Assembly: GCA_000231825.2 (NCBI GenBank)
Contig: JH720347.1
Coordinates: forward strand, 384,448-448,447
Length of the DNA stretch: 64,000 nucleotides
From: Tetrahymena elliotti 4EA
Taxonomy: Eukaryota; Ciliophora; Oligohymenophorea; Hymenostomatida; Tetrahymenidae
Reading direction: 5' to 3'
Part shown: positions 37,782 through 50,162 of the stretch, one piece after another
How the letters are laid out: each line of letters opens with the position of its first letter
Position numbering within the stretch: the first letter of the stretch is position 1
Notes under the pieces: generated by a model
The model's input: only the letters and a program-made list of their open reading frames with translations
What the model was told of the DNA's origin: nothing
Database searches by the model: none
Made by a program: the position numbers and the translations under genes

Positions 37782-39401
37782 TCAATTCGCATAACTGCTG
37801 TAAGTTCTAAGTGATAAAGGAGATTCAGGACTGATAGGATCTATAGTTTAGTCACTTTTATCAGTGTTTTCTTTTATACTTTATTAGTAAATTTATTAGG
37901 TTTTATTTATTTCTCTTTCTAGTTGTTACTCATTTTTAGCATATCTTCTTTTATGCTGATAGGGATGAGCTGGGACTTATTTCATATAAGAACGACCAAC
38001 TATATCAAATATTTCATATGTTTTAGGATCATTTATAAAAGGGTCATGATCATATTGATAAAAGATTCTTTCGTCCAAATCTGATTATTCAAGATACATA
38101 TTGACCAATTTTTATTACCCATCACAATAAACCTTAAGATAAGGATTCTTAGCTTTAACATTATAGAAATTATCAAATTCTTTGGTTTAATATTCTTTAA
38201 AATTGTTAAATGCTTTCTTAATATTTTTGTTATTTAGTTCATAGAAATCCTATTTGAAGTTTTAGAACTCAGGTACTTTGTGAGGTGAATAAATATCATT
38301 TTCTTTTCTCACTAATTAATGTACTTTACTTTTTAGTCTTCCTCTATTTTCACTTTATTCTTACTAATTCAATTAACTTTTTAAAAATTTGTATGAAAGA
38401 TCATTCAAATCAATATTCTTAGCTAATTATTTTTCATTAAGACCTCCTTGTTTACTAGGTGCAGCTACTTTACTGAAATTGTATTTTTCTAAAATGTGAT
38501 CTATTTTAGGGTGCATTATGTGTTATCTTAATATTTGAGCATCATTAGACACAGGTCTAGCTATCTTTAAAACATTTATTTATTATTATTTTTAAGCAAG
38601 TAGACTACCATTTCTAATTTTCTTATCTTTTAAATAAGAAGTATTATTCATAGAGCTATCTGTAGGATTCTTTCTTTGTCTGTATATGCTCCTTTTCATG
38701 CTTGACTAGTTGTATTAAAACTAATCATAAAATCCATCATAATCCCAATAGTCGACGTGCTCATTAAAGAGAGTTTTTTTAGGTGTGATACAACTAAATT
38801 AAGAAATTTATGCTTATGTTAATGAATCATCTGGAACCATTACTGAATCACTCTTAAGAGTAGTATAAGTATTAGCACTTTTTGAGTATTTTGTAGAGCA
38901 GCTGGTGTTCAGCTATGATCTAAATAATCTTTATAGTGTTTTTTAATATGTTTCTTGACGCTCTTCTGATCTTTTTTGTCTTGATTATTTAGAAAAGAAC
39001 TAGTCTTTAACTGATTTACTTTTTAAAGGAGATTCCAGTTTTGTATTTTACAAATATTAAAGCATTTCTTTTTTAATCTAAGCTTCTCTAACCTTTTCGG
39101 AATTTTCAGGCTTAGGTTTTATAATATTTTTCAAATGAGTTTCTAAAGAGTAATCTGCTGCTTCATGAATATGATGAAATATAACTTTTGGCCTTTAATA
39201 TATTTAATTCTATATTGGAACTGCACTGAATGTACTTTTAGATGCTGATGTGCATGATATTGCAGCAGGAGAATCTTTTTCTATTCTTTTACTTGGGGTT
39301 CTGTTTGAGCTTATTTTTTCCTAAGCCTACTATAGAGTTGAAATAGCTGATCTCTGACTTTCTAAAGGAATTTAAGAAATATCAATTTCAGTCGGAAACA
39401 T
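37782..39401 (-). CDS. Hypothetical protein, basic, 539 aa
   Basis: Single exon with many in-frame TAA/TAG, ATG at 39401 and TGA 37782-37784. The protein is Lys/Gln/Tyr/Ser-rich without hydrophobic segments. It has several conserved-looking blocks: RPKVIFHHIHEAADY around residue 70, FNEHVDYWDYDGFYD around 220 and a C-terminal tyrosine-rich region (FDNFYNVKAKNPYLKVY, HDPFINDPKTYEIFDI) that may be ordered. Charge and lack of membrane segments suggest an intracellular, perhaps cytoskeletal, protein. No family recognised. Confidence 0.8.
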
Positions 39402-39874
39402 ATTTCAAAAATGAATAATCTGTAAAGTTAATTTTTATTATTATTTGGTTGTTCCTACTTTATTATTAATGTTATGTATTTATATGACCTCAAAGAAAGA
39501 AAGTAATTTATTAATAAAAATCAATCAAATAGAAAATCAATTATCAAAAAAGGATCTAAAAAATTTATAAAAGCTAAACCTATCCATTAATCGAATATTA
39601 ATAAAAACAAATATAACCACATATATTTTTATAAAAAGAAATAGATATTATTTATTTTTTAGAAATCGAAATAGTAAATTTTATTTACTTTTAGAATGTA
39701 CTGTTCATTTATAACTGCTTAAATATATTTATCTCAAATCACATCAATAAGTATTATTTACATAATTTATTTATAATCTAAAACATTTCAAAATATTATA
39801 ATTTATTATGTTAATTTTTCTTTTTACAAAATCCAAAAAATTAACCATCAACTTATCTTAAATGGGTCAGTCTA
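39402..39874. other. Intergenic
   Basis: About 470 bp between co-directional minus-strand genes; A+T-rich, nothing seen. Confidence 0.5.
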
Positions 39875-42800
39875 TCAAGCAATTATATTAAGAATATTGT
39901 TTATTTTTATAACATCATTATCTAATTCTTAGTAGTGCTCTCCTTCTATTAATCCTTATCTTATCAAATAATTATCCCTATTAAAATAATAATAATAATA
40001 AATTAGAATTATTTTTTATTGAATTAATTTTTACCCAAAGTTTAAGCCTACCCTTGTGTAATTTTATGGAATTTAATCCTTAATTTTGATTAAAACTTAA
40101 ATGATCTCTTCTTCTTAAATAATTGGATTATTTCTTTTAAATTAGTTTTAGTTAATTTTAAATAGGTTGAGAAATATTTACTTTAAATATATATCTGTCA
40201 ATTTAGCTTTTTTATTTGCATTGACAAATTGAATCAATTTATGAAAACCAACATTTGTGATTTAATTCTATTCTAAACAGATCTCTACTTAAATAAGATG
40301 ATTTTGAGCCTTTATTAATGAATCACATAATCTATTAACATCATCATCTTTTAAGTTGCATTTTCTTTATTTTTAAAATAAAACTTTTATGATAAATCTT
40401 AAATCAATAAATTCATTACTCAAATGATAAGCATAATTTTTCTATATGCTAACCTATAATCTATGGTAAATGGAAACAAAATCTAGTAAAAGAAATACTA
40501 TCGCAAATACTTTTTCTTTAATATTAAAAATATTTTCTTTTAAATTTTTATCTTAACAGTTTTTAAATTACGAGAGATCTATTTTTAGTTAATTTATTTA
40601 ATTATGTAATTTTTTCAAAGACAAGCATAGTACTTCTATAGATTCTTCATTTAATATATTACTCCTGAATTTTTAATTGAGATGTAGTTCAGTAACAAAA
40701 ATTTAAGTTAGTTTTATCAAAAATTATATTTTAAGGTATCAAAAATTATGTTTTAAGGTATAAAAAATATACTTTAAGTTCAAATAAAGTGTTGTTGTCG
40801 ATATTGGCAAAGACCCAATATTCTAAAACATAGTCATGTAACCCTTAGTTGATATATCAGGATTATTTCTTTTAATATTTATTAAATTAGAAACGATTTA
40901 TCAAAACAACAATTTTACTCAATATCAAGTTCTAAAGATTTTAAGTTTTATGGTAGCAGATCCAAAATTAAACTAAAATATTTGTATGAATCATGTGCAA
41001 ATATATTTTAGCTTTTTATTTAATTAAATTAAGCTTTAAAATTTAAATAACACTTTTTACTATATCATTACATAAACCCTAATGACAAAGATTTTAATTT
41101 TGGAGGAAGTAGCTTTAGAGAAGAAGCTAGGTCTTTCAGTATTTTTTTGTTTAAAGATTATTTTCTATATTTATTAAGTTAACTTGTTGAAGATATTTAT
41201 TTTTTAAAAGTTAAATTACTCAATATAAATGCCAACATATTTAGTTTTATCAGGTATTTTCGTTAGTAAATTTTAGTAAAAGTCAGATTAGTCACATGTT
41301 GTTGTCACATTTCTAAAGAAATTAGAATTAATTAAACATTTAAAATTAAATAAAATTAAATACTTAAAACAAAAAATCAGATTTTAAAGGGATAATGGGA
41401 AGTTTTTAGTTTGAAGTATTAATTCTCTCACAGAAACAGCATCTATCTAAAGATCTCTTTTATTAATTATTTTATTTTTATAATCTTAAATTAAATAGAA
41501 TTTCAGAGTTTTTGGTAAATTGAAAAATTGGTTTAATATTTAATTAAAAAACCTTAAGTAACATTAAATAGGTTATTTTTTCAACTCTGCTTTAAATATT
41601 TAAATAAAAATAAAAATAAACTTACTAAAATGATAAATTTAGATCAACTATTTCTTATGGGATATTGGACAAGAATTAAATTAATTGCTAAAGCTCTGCT
41701 TAGTGGCTTTATCTATATTTATTAATATAAATTAATTTTCACCAATTATTATTGAAATTACTCAAAGGATAAATGTAATCTCTTTATTGAATCATCTTCT
41801 TTTTTTTCACCATTCAAAAAAAATTGCATTTCTTGTGGAATAACTTCAACGCTATTTTTATATTAATTAATAAATTAGATTTTATTTGGCTCGCTCTTTT
41901 AGAGTGAAATGATATATAGAAAATAAAATTAAAAGATTTTCTAAGACATAATTTTGAATGCAATAAATGTTTTTTATTAAAAAATTAATTACATTTTTTG
42001 CTTATAAAAAGAAGAATCTGTTGGAAAATCATCAGAACTCTCTGTTAGAGATCTGCTTACAGCAAACCTTACATCTATTTCTTTTTAAAACATTTTTTTA
42101 ATGTCATCTATCTAAGGTCTTTTTGAAGGTTCTAAATTGAGCATTTATTTAATTATATCAATCAAGAATTTATCAAGAAAGCTAATAAAAGTAAAATCTT
42201 AGTTATAAAGTAAATCAAGTGTCTATTGTAATGATTCTATGCTTTTAAAATTGCTAACATATTTCAACCCAAAGATTTCTAAAATAATTATTCCCAAAGA
42301 CCAAATATCAGCCTAATTTAATAGAATTATTTTAATTTCAGTAAAAATAAAAGACATTTGTTTAAGAATATTTTATTATGAAAAATTAATTTAAAAAGCA
42401 TTTAATTACTGGTTAATTAATATTTTCCATCATTCCTGGTTATCCCATTTAAATTTCTGGTGCAATATACCATCTTTATGAATTCTGATAAATTAAAATA
42501 ATTAAATTAAAGATTATCCAAAAAAAATCTTAGCAAAGCTTTAAATTTGTACAATTAATTCATCTTAGCTCTAGCATTTTTGGAAAAAGACATCATCTTC
42601 TCTATCCAACCCAAAATCTCCTAAATTTTTGTTTATTAATAAAACGTTTAATTCATTTTATAAGAAGAAATATATCTACCTATCACCAAATTTCCTTACT
42701 CATTTACTAATATATTTTGTGTTTTTAATTCTTTGTGAGAGTGATTAACGTTGTGAATAGCTTAAACTCCTCTAATTACTTGCATAGCATAATGAAACTA

Positions 42801-43289
42801 TTCCTACTATTTTAGAATCTTCTCTTTTAAAACTTATCTTAGATTATCTTTATTTTTAAAATGTGAAATTATTAGTAGACTTAAATAATTTTGCATACAA
42901 ACAATTCTTCATTAATAAATTGTATAAGTATGAAAAAAAAGAATTTATTAAATTTTAAATAATTCAACAGTTTTACTTGGACAATACTCCATCTGCATAA
43001 AGAATACATGACTAGAATTAAAGTGTTCTTCAAATTGAACAATATTAGGATGAACAACTCTCTAAAGAACACTTGCTTGGTCTTAATACTCTTTTAATTA
43101 GAGTTTACTCTAAAAATATCTTACTTTAAAAGCCACTTATTTAGAATTTTTAGAAGCTATTATAACCCTATTAATTTCTTTCATTTTTGCTACTATTTAT
43201 GCGGATATAGTGAATCCTTTTTCCTAAAGAAATTATTTTATTTCCTACTGTAGCTAGTAGTGTTGGCTTGTTTATACACAATTTCCCAT
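39875..43289 (-). CDS. Degenerate protein kinase fused to leucine-rich repeats
   Basis: Kinase exons 43289-42977, 42847-42680, 42620-42553, 42484-42410 and 42312-41993. LRR exons start 41851-41762 and 41712-41626 and continue as small exons to the TGA at 39875-39877. The frame runs from the kinase C-lobe into the first LRR exon, so I call one gene. It starts MGNC, a lipidation-type N-terminus, in common with the YANK-like gene. The kinase lacks a Gly-rich loop, keeps VAFKV, has HKE in place of HRD (Asp to Glu), NIL, intact DFG, APE and a normal C-lobe (DIWSLGIII). LRR exons of 87-90 nt with phase-2 introns encode one repeat each, with consensus LPxxLKxLxLxI, at least eight. Boundaries of the middle LRR exons are uncertain. 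It is a probable pseudokinase or very weak kinase acting as a scaffold, and likely a paralogue of the 4198-7249 gene. Confidence 0.75.
40715..40778. repeat. Tandem 22-bp repeat, three copies
   Basis: Units at 40715-40736, 40737-40758 and 40759-40778 (pattern TATCAAAAATTATxTTTTAAGG, the third diverged) lie in an intron of the kinase-LRR gene. Confidence 0.8.
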
Positions 43290-44344
43290 AATAAATAGAA
43301 CTTATTGTACTTATATTTTTAATTAAAGTTAAAATTTTTACAAGTAGAGAAAACATGCATGTATAACAAATTTAAGCAAAAATGATAAAAAGCCAAAGTA
43401 ATTTCAAAAAAAATTTTAACAAAAAGAATATAATTACATATTTTAACAGATATATTATTTAAGATTTTAAATATATTAATCTAATTTTAAGTTTTGTAGA
43501 GTCAGGAGGATGCCTATATGTCAGTATTTTTAGAAATCTATTCAGTAATTAAATGAACCAAAAATTATAAAATTTCTATATCTGCTTAAATTTTATTTAT
43601 TACAAAATAGAGTAAAGTAAAAAATAAAGGAATTAATTTTTTTTTTTTGACATGTACTTTATATTTGCTTTAATAAAAGATAAAAAACTATGAGTTGAAA
43701 GATTTTTAAAAAATGCTAAAAAATAAATTATTGATTCTACCGACACAAATAACTGAATAAAAGATAAATTATCTTAAAACTACAATATAAAAGAAGTTAT
43801 TCTAATATAAATTTCAACTCTATTATTCTAGAACTATAATAATTTAGAAAAATAAGCAAGTTTAAATTTGATAAACAGACAATAAAATTCAACATTTTAA
43901 AGTATAAATTGATATTTTTTAGCTGCTATTTTTAAGAAACTTTTTAAGAATAAAGGAAAATCTAAAATAGAAAAAACACAAAAAATGAAAACAGTGCATA
44001 ATTTAAATTTGTTCAAGAAGGATTCAATCAGTAATAATATTAAAAAATTAATTTATTTGAGCAAAATAGATAAGACAATAATCAAAAGAAATTAAGAAAA
44101 TTTGGTTAGTGAGACGTATGTATGTATATATGTAACATAAATATATAATTTTAACTATTTTTAGATAATTTTTATCTGAATGAAATAAATTATTTATTTT
44201 TATTAAAATAAATTTTTTTAATGTTATAAGCAGTATTTATTAAAATATAATGGAGTTAGCCAATCATTCAGCTTGTTAAGTTTTAATTTTTAATTGAAAA
44301 ATTAATTATTTAATATTAAGAGGCTATTATTGTTCTTCGATTAA
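43290..44344. other. Intergenic
   Basis: About 1.05 kb of A+T-rich spacer, with a short GTATGTATGTATATATGTA run near 44115-44135; no gene seen. Confidence 0.55.
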
Positions 44345-47300
44345 TCATTACTATAATTAAATAGGACTTGAGTAATCATAATAAAGACTATCATTTATTT
44401 GACAGAATTATTTAAGGTGTGTATCGTCTTATAAAATAAATATCTCCTCATATTTTAGACGTTCCTGTTCTAATTATTCTTATTCTTCTTTGTGCTCATT
44501 AGTGATTATATGTATTTCTAGTTTTTTCTTCTGCTCAAAGAATAGGTTATCAAAATCTTTAATTAAATCCTCTATAGTAATTGAATCTAAAATGAGTGGT
44601 ATTCTTTCCTCTTTTTAAAAAATTTTGATATCAATATTTATTACAAAAATTAATAATTAATTACTTCTATCAAAAATAAATTTATGCAAGAGAATCTCTT
44701 CTGACATTGACAAAAATTCTCTATGTAAGGTTTTTGGCTTTTCAGTAAGTTTGATGAGAATGGAATGCTTCATATTTTCAAATTTTTCTTGAGATAGAGA
44801 TCTCAACTCACTTCTCATATTTACTAAAAATTCGTCAAGCCTATTTTAGATGTGCATAGGAGAACAAACGGAAGATTAAACTAAAAATGAAAATCCACTG
44901 ACTCCTCTAAATGTCTCATCCCAACACCAAACTATGTAACCTAGCTTTTCATTAGTACGAAGTTAATTAAAAAGGGGCTCACTTAAATAGTTTTATATCA
45001 ATTTCATCATAACACGAGATTTTATAGATTCAGGACCTCTTTAATAGTGTGATTATAGGCCTAGAAATAAATTTAAAAAAATAAATATAAAAATAACTTT
45101 GAATGGTTTACATGAGTTTGTTTCTTCAGGATTAAACTCTTTTTCATTGATTAGGAAGTCAAGCTTATTAGTTGTATTTGGAATTATTTTATTGGGTCTA
45201 ATTAAAGGTATTTCTTATTTTTTTAATATTTCAAAGCTGCTTCTTAATGTTTTCATTGTATCCTCAGCCTTTTATATCCAAGATATGGCTTCATCTTTAC
45301 TAATATTTCCCATAATTAGACTTTCAAGACGAGTATGAGATAACCATTACTTATGAAATTCTACAATATCCTGCAGTCTAATCTCTTTCAAGGCCATAAT
45401 TTTTTACTTTATTGTAAATTTACCTGTTGAAAGTAAGCAATTCTTACTTAAATCTGTTATCTAAAATAAAATTAAAACTATTAAAAATTTTTTTTTTTTC
45501 AAAAAAATTACAATTGAGTGAGGAGCATCACGATAATAATTATCATATTCTGACATTTGTCTTTCATAAAAAGTTGAAAATAACCTTTAGCCTTCCTCAG
45601 CTGGATTGAATGATTTAAATAGCTTTAAGAACTCTTCAAATAAAACACCAATCTTATCACTGTAACCTTTTATCCTGACTTTAAATGAAGTATAGTGCTA
45701 TTCAAATTTCAAATCAATGTTAGCCATTTAAGCTAAATATTTAGTTTCATTAACATAATTTTCAAAAAGAATCAACCAAATTTCTTAGAGTACAAAAGAT
45801 TTAGCTGTCTTTGATTAGTTACAGTCATTTGTAAAGATAAATAAATCACAATAAGTTTTGCATATAAAGAATGTATCATCCTATTTATAGTAAAGTTCAC
45901 TCATCTCACTTTCAAATAGCTTTATTGGGTACTTGCTGGGGGCATCAGTCTATTCATGTGGAAGTATATCAAAATTTTTAGGAATGAATAAATTTTTAAC
46001 AGGTAAACCAAGTCTCTTTTTGCTATAAAGTGGTTTATATTCAGTATTGTAACTTAATTTTATATCCTCAGGAATGTCACTTACAAGGTATCTTGCTCCT
46101 AGATATTTCTCAGTTAAAAATGAGTCATCCTCACTCTTGCTATTATTTTATTTTGCATTAGTATAATTTGAATTTTCATCACTACGGTTATCTTAATATT
46201 CTTCATCTCCATCATTTGTTTCAGATTTCTATGATAAATAACTATGCTTTCTATTTAACATTTTATAAATTTCATTTTCATCTTCAAAATCCTCCATCTC
46301 TTCTTCTATGATATATGATTTTTTAGCTATTTATTTGCTATATTTTCTTGCTTAAATTTATGGGCTTTTCAACTTTGGTGATTCTCCACCATGTGAATCT
46401 ATTTAACTTTATTCTGTATCATAATTAGATGCTTCATCTTCCTATGTTAATTCCTTATCTTTTTTTACTTTCTAAGCAGCTGCGGAACCCTAAATATTAC
46501 ATAATGCATTTTAATTTGTAAATAAATTTCTTTTGAAATTTTTTATTAAATTTAAATTAGATTTTCAAAGAAAGAGTTCCGTAAATTATTGCAAAATTTA
46601 AACTGAATAAATTTAAGAAATAGATTGATTTAGATTTAAAAAATTTTGTTGGATCACATGAATTATAAAAATTCAGGAAAAAAAGAATAAGAAAACTCCA
46701 TTATTAAAAAATTGAACTTTTTAATTTAAAAAAGCTATTTTAATTTAAAACAGGAAATTTAAAAGAGATGACAAAATAAGTTAATTACGTGAGGATGTGT
46801 TATTGAGTGATTATGACAGTGAGTTTCTGTTAGTTCCTAAGCTTTTTTTGCAAGCATTAAGCTAGAATCAATAACTGTGTCTAAATCTTATTGGGAGGTG
46901 TTAAAAGATTTTGAAAATTGAGAATCAAAACTCTTTGAGCTTAGATATATGATAATATTATCTAATGTTAGAGAATCGACAAGCTTTTAGATAATATTTT
47001 CATCATATTTTTAGAAGTCATATCTCATTTTTAAAATTTTTGCCATTTAAATCCAATGAAGACCATCTGCAATTTTAGTAACATAGTCACTTATTGCTAT
47101 TTTCTCTAAGAAACGGAAATTAATAGCTTCGATATCTTTTACTTCTTCATATGCTTCTTAATTAGCTATTTCTTGTTTAAGGATTTGTATATAATTAAAC
47201 ACAGCATGACATACTCTTTTATATTCAAAGAAACCTCTCTAAGTTAAGGTTATAGTAAAACCAATTATTGTAAATAAATTCATGCAATTTTCTGAATAAG

Positions 47301-48479
47301 AGGTCAAATCTACTGCTAATCCTTCATCAAGAAGCAGAGAAAGTAAAGAATTTTTTCCTTCATGTCCAAAAATATGTGTTAAATAGTCATCTGGCTTAAC
47401 ATTAGAATATTGTTACTAATCCTCAACCACCCAACAGAATTCAATAGTATCTTCATCCTTTATAGGAATAATCTTAACAAACTTACAAAGTTATTCTTTA
47501 GGAAAAGGATGCATTTTTTCTATCTCCATTTCTTATAACAATTCTTAACTAAATTTCATTTTTTATATAAAAAAACAATTTATAAAGTTCTTTTTTCAGG
47601 AAAAAATATTTTGATTTTCTATTCAAAATGCTAGTAGAAATACATAGAGATTTGTCTTAAAGAAAAGAATTAAATTCTTCTTTAATTAAAAAAAATAGGA
47701 TGACATCAAATAAATTATGAACTGAAATGAAATAATAAGGAGAAGTAAGTGGATAGAATAATATTTGATTACTTTATTTATTCTCTCTCTTTGTTCCTTA
47801 TACCTGAGAAATATTTTATTGCAAGATTTTTTAGTACTTCAATAGATTCTTAACCATATATAACTAAATTCATTTTATGAGCACTGTAATACTTTTCATA
47901 AAATTTAAGTAACTCTTCTCTTACATTATCTTTTTAGAGAGTTTGTAAGCAGCCTCCACCATATTAGCGGAATTTTGTTCCCTCCTTTGCCAACGATTTA
48001 AATATACCCCATAAACGACTTGAATCTTCACTAACATTCATTTGATGCTCATTTTCTATTGCATTAATTTCCTTTTCTACACATGTCTCATCAAATAGAG
48101 GGCCAATAAAAAATTAGCTAAATCTGTCTAAAGCTTCTTCAAATGCATCTGACTTCACATCAAAGTAGTAATTAGTATTTAGCATATCAGTGTAAGCATT
48201 ATCACTCCCTCCATTTTAACTTAAATATTAACTATATTCATTTTATTGAGGATATTTTTCTGTTCCCATAAAAAGCATATGCTCGCAAAAATGAGCTAGT
48301 CCTTGGTATTCTTCTGGATCTTGCAGTTAGCCTACTTAAACATCAAGTGAGGCAGCAGATTTTTCAGCATGGCTATCACTAATTAATAGAACCTTTACAC
48401 CGTTTAAAAGCTAAAATCCTAAATATGATCTGTCATCATTAGGACTTTTATCAATTTAAACTTAAGAATTCTACTTCAT
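44345..48479 (-). CDS. M16 zinc metallopeptidase, insulin-degrading-enzyme-like
   Basis: Exons 48479-47804, 47543-46789, 46489-45512, 45460-45112, 45060-44665 and 44610-44345; 3420 nt, 1139 aa, all phases agree. The inverted zinc site HFCEH is at residues 63-67 (His63, Glu66, His67), with the third zinc ligand in EINAIENEH. Before it comes NGVKVLLISD, and after it NEYSQYL..GGSDNAYTD..TNYYFDV and FDETCVEKEINA, the block order of insulysin. The C-lobe keeps IIPIKDED, HIFGHEGKNSLLSLL, and later LSEPLFNQLRTNEKLGYIV. Exon 3 begins with an unusual acidic, Ser/Asn/Gln-rich insertion of about 110 aa, reminiscent of nardilysin but at a different place. It degrades medium-size peptides in the cytosol or mitochondria; no clear targeting signal. 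Confidence 0.92.
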
Positions 48480-50162
48480 AATTTTTTTAAATATATTAAA
48501 CTGGATTTCGCTAGTTTATATAACAAAATACTTAATTTGAAAATATTATATGTAAATTTTTTTACATCTAAATCTGTTTTATTTGACTTCTAAAAAAAAT
48601 GCCAAAATCCTTCTTTATTTATTAAAGTAGCTTAAACTAAAATTTTTTAATAAAATGGAAAGCTTGCTTTATCGTTAACCTAATTAATTTGTGCAAAACT
48701 TTTAATTCTTGTTATCAAAATTTTTTGGATTAAATAAATATCAAATATATAGTTTAGCTTTAAAAGAGTTTTTAAAATTTTATGAATTACTTTATTAGAT
48801 GTTTCCTAATTTTAGTTTTTTTAGTTAAGGAATAGAAGACTCCCCATCAGTAATACGCATTAAATTATAAAGAAAGTATATCTTGAATTCTCAGTTTAAA
48901 AATAATATTGCATGATTAGGATTTAAGCTAAAATAACTCCTAATCAAATATTTTGAAAATACAAAATCTATTTAAATAAAATAACTGTTCTTAAAAATTA
49001 TTAATTTTATAATAGATAAAAAATATTATCTAAAAATAAAAATATTTAACAAATTCTAAATTAAATAAAAACATGCTAGCACTTTTTTAAATTTTACCAC
49101 ATTTTTTGGATAATTGTGAATGAAAAAAAAAAGTTCAAAATGGTATTTAAATTCTTGAAAAACTAAATACTAATAACTTTAAAGAACTCTAAAAATATTA
49201 AAATATTATAAACAATCTAATAATAAGGAAATGAATTTCTAAATTTCTGATTTGTTTCAAGTGGATTTTAATTCCATTTTTAAAAAGGATTTAATTAAAT
49301 TTTAAAATTTATTTATAAGCCAAAAATAAATTAGATCTTCAAAAATAAAAGTATAAATTAGCCTTCGAAAATATTTGCAATTTATTAATAATAAATGAGA
49401 AAATAGTAACTTATTCAAAGTAAAAGCTTTATTTTTTTTGCCAATATTTTTCAAAGTAATTTATATTCATTTGACAAATTATATTTAATGATTTTTGGGA
49501 TTTTGAAATCTTTAGTTCTACAAAAATTTAAAGATTTATTATTTTAATGGCGAAAATAGCGTTCTATTGAAATAAGAATAATTCAGTAAAAATAAAGACA
49601 AAATATATATGCTGAGATTATTACATCAAAAAAATTTAATCCAAAAATTCTAAACTATAATGAGTATTTTTAAGAATCAATGTTACTTCTTTTCAAAAAT
49701 TTGCTCAAAATATTTTTGCTTTTTTGTTATTTTATTCTTAATTTCTGAAATAAAAAAATTAGATAATATCTTTTAAGAATTTGTTTTTTTTATGTTTTAA
49801 ATTTATGCAAAAATTTCTGGTTTTGATTAACAATTAGTTGTTTGTATGACATGCAATAAATTATTTAATACCAAACAGGAGCCAGATTTTTATTAATAAA
49901 AAAATCAAAATTAATTTTTTTGACTTTTTAATCTGGCTCAAGTAATGAACACAAAATATATTTGATTGATTTCTTTGTTTTTTTAGACATAATTTTTAAG
50001 GGAGAAGTTATTTTGATATATAATTACTTTTATTACATGTTATAAATTATTACTAATTTGATACATAAATATTATTTTTCTTGATAATTATAATATAATA
50101 AATATAAATTTAACTTATAGACTACTCTTGCAAAAGTAAAACTTTTTTTTGGTTCACTTTTA
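48480..50162. other. Intergenic, 1.7 kb
   Basis: A+T-rich, with a 10-bp perfect inverted repeat (listed separately) as the only structured element. Short frames are open in several registers without coding-like composition. Confidence 0.55.
49879..49939. other. Inverted repeat with 41-nt loop
   Basis: GAGCCAGATT at 49879-49888 pairs perfectly with AATCTGGCTC at 49930-49939. The arms are G+C-rich in a surrounding that is almost pure A/T, so chance is less likely. It could be a terminator-like or small-RNA hairpin, but nothing else supports a role. Confidence 0.5.

Noticed and set aside
43171..43356. 61-aa minus-strand ORF overlapping the kinase-LRR start
   Set aside because: It is a shifted frame of exon 1 of the kinase gene, which begins at 43289 and carries the kinase motifs.
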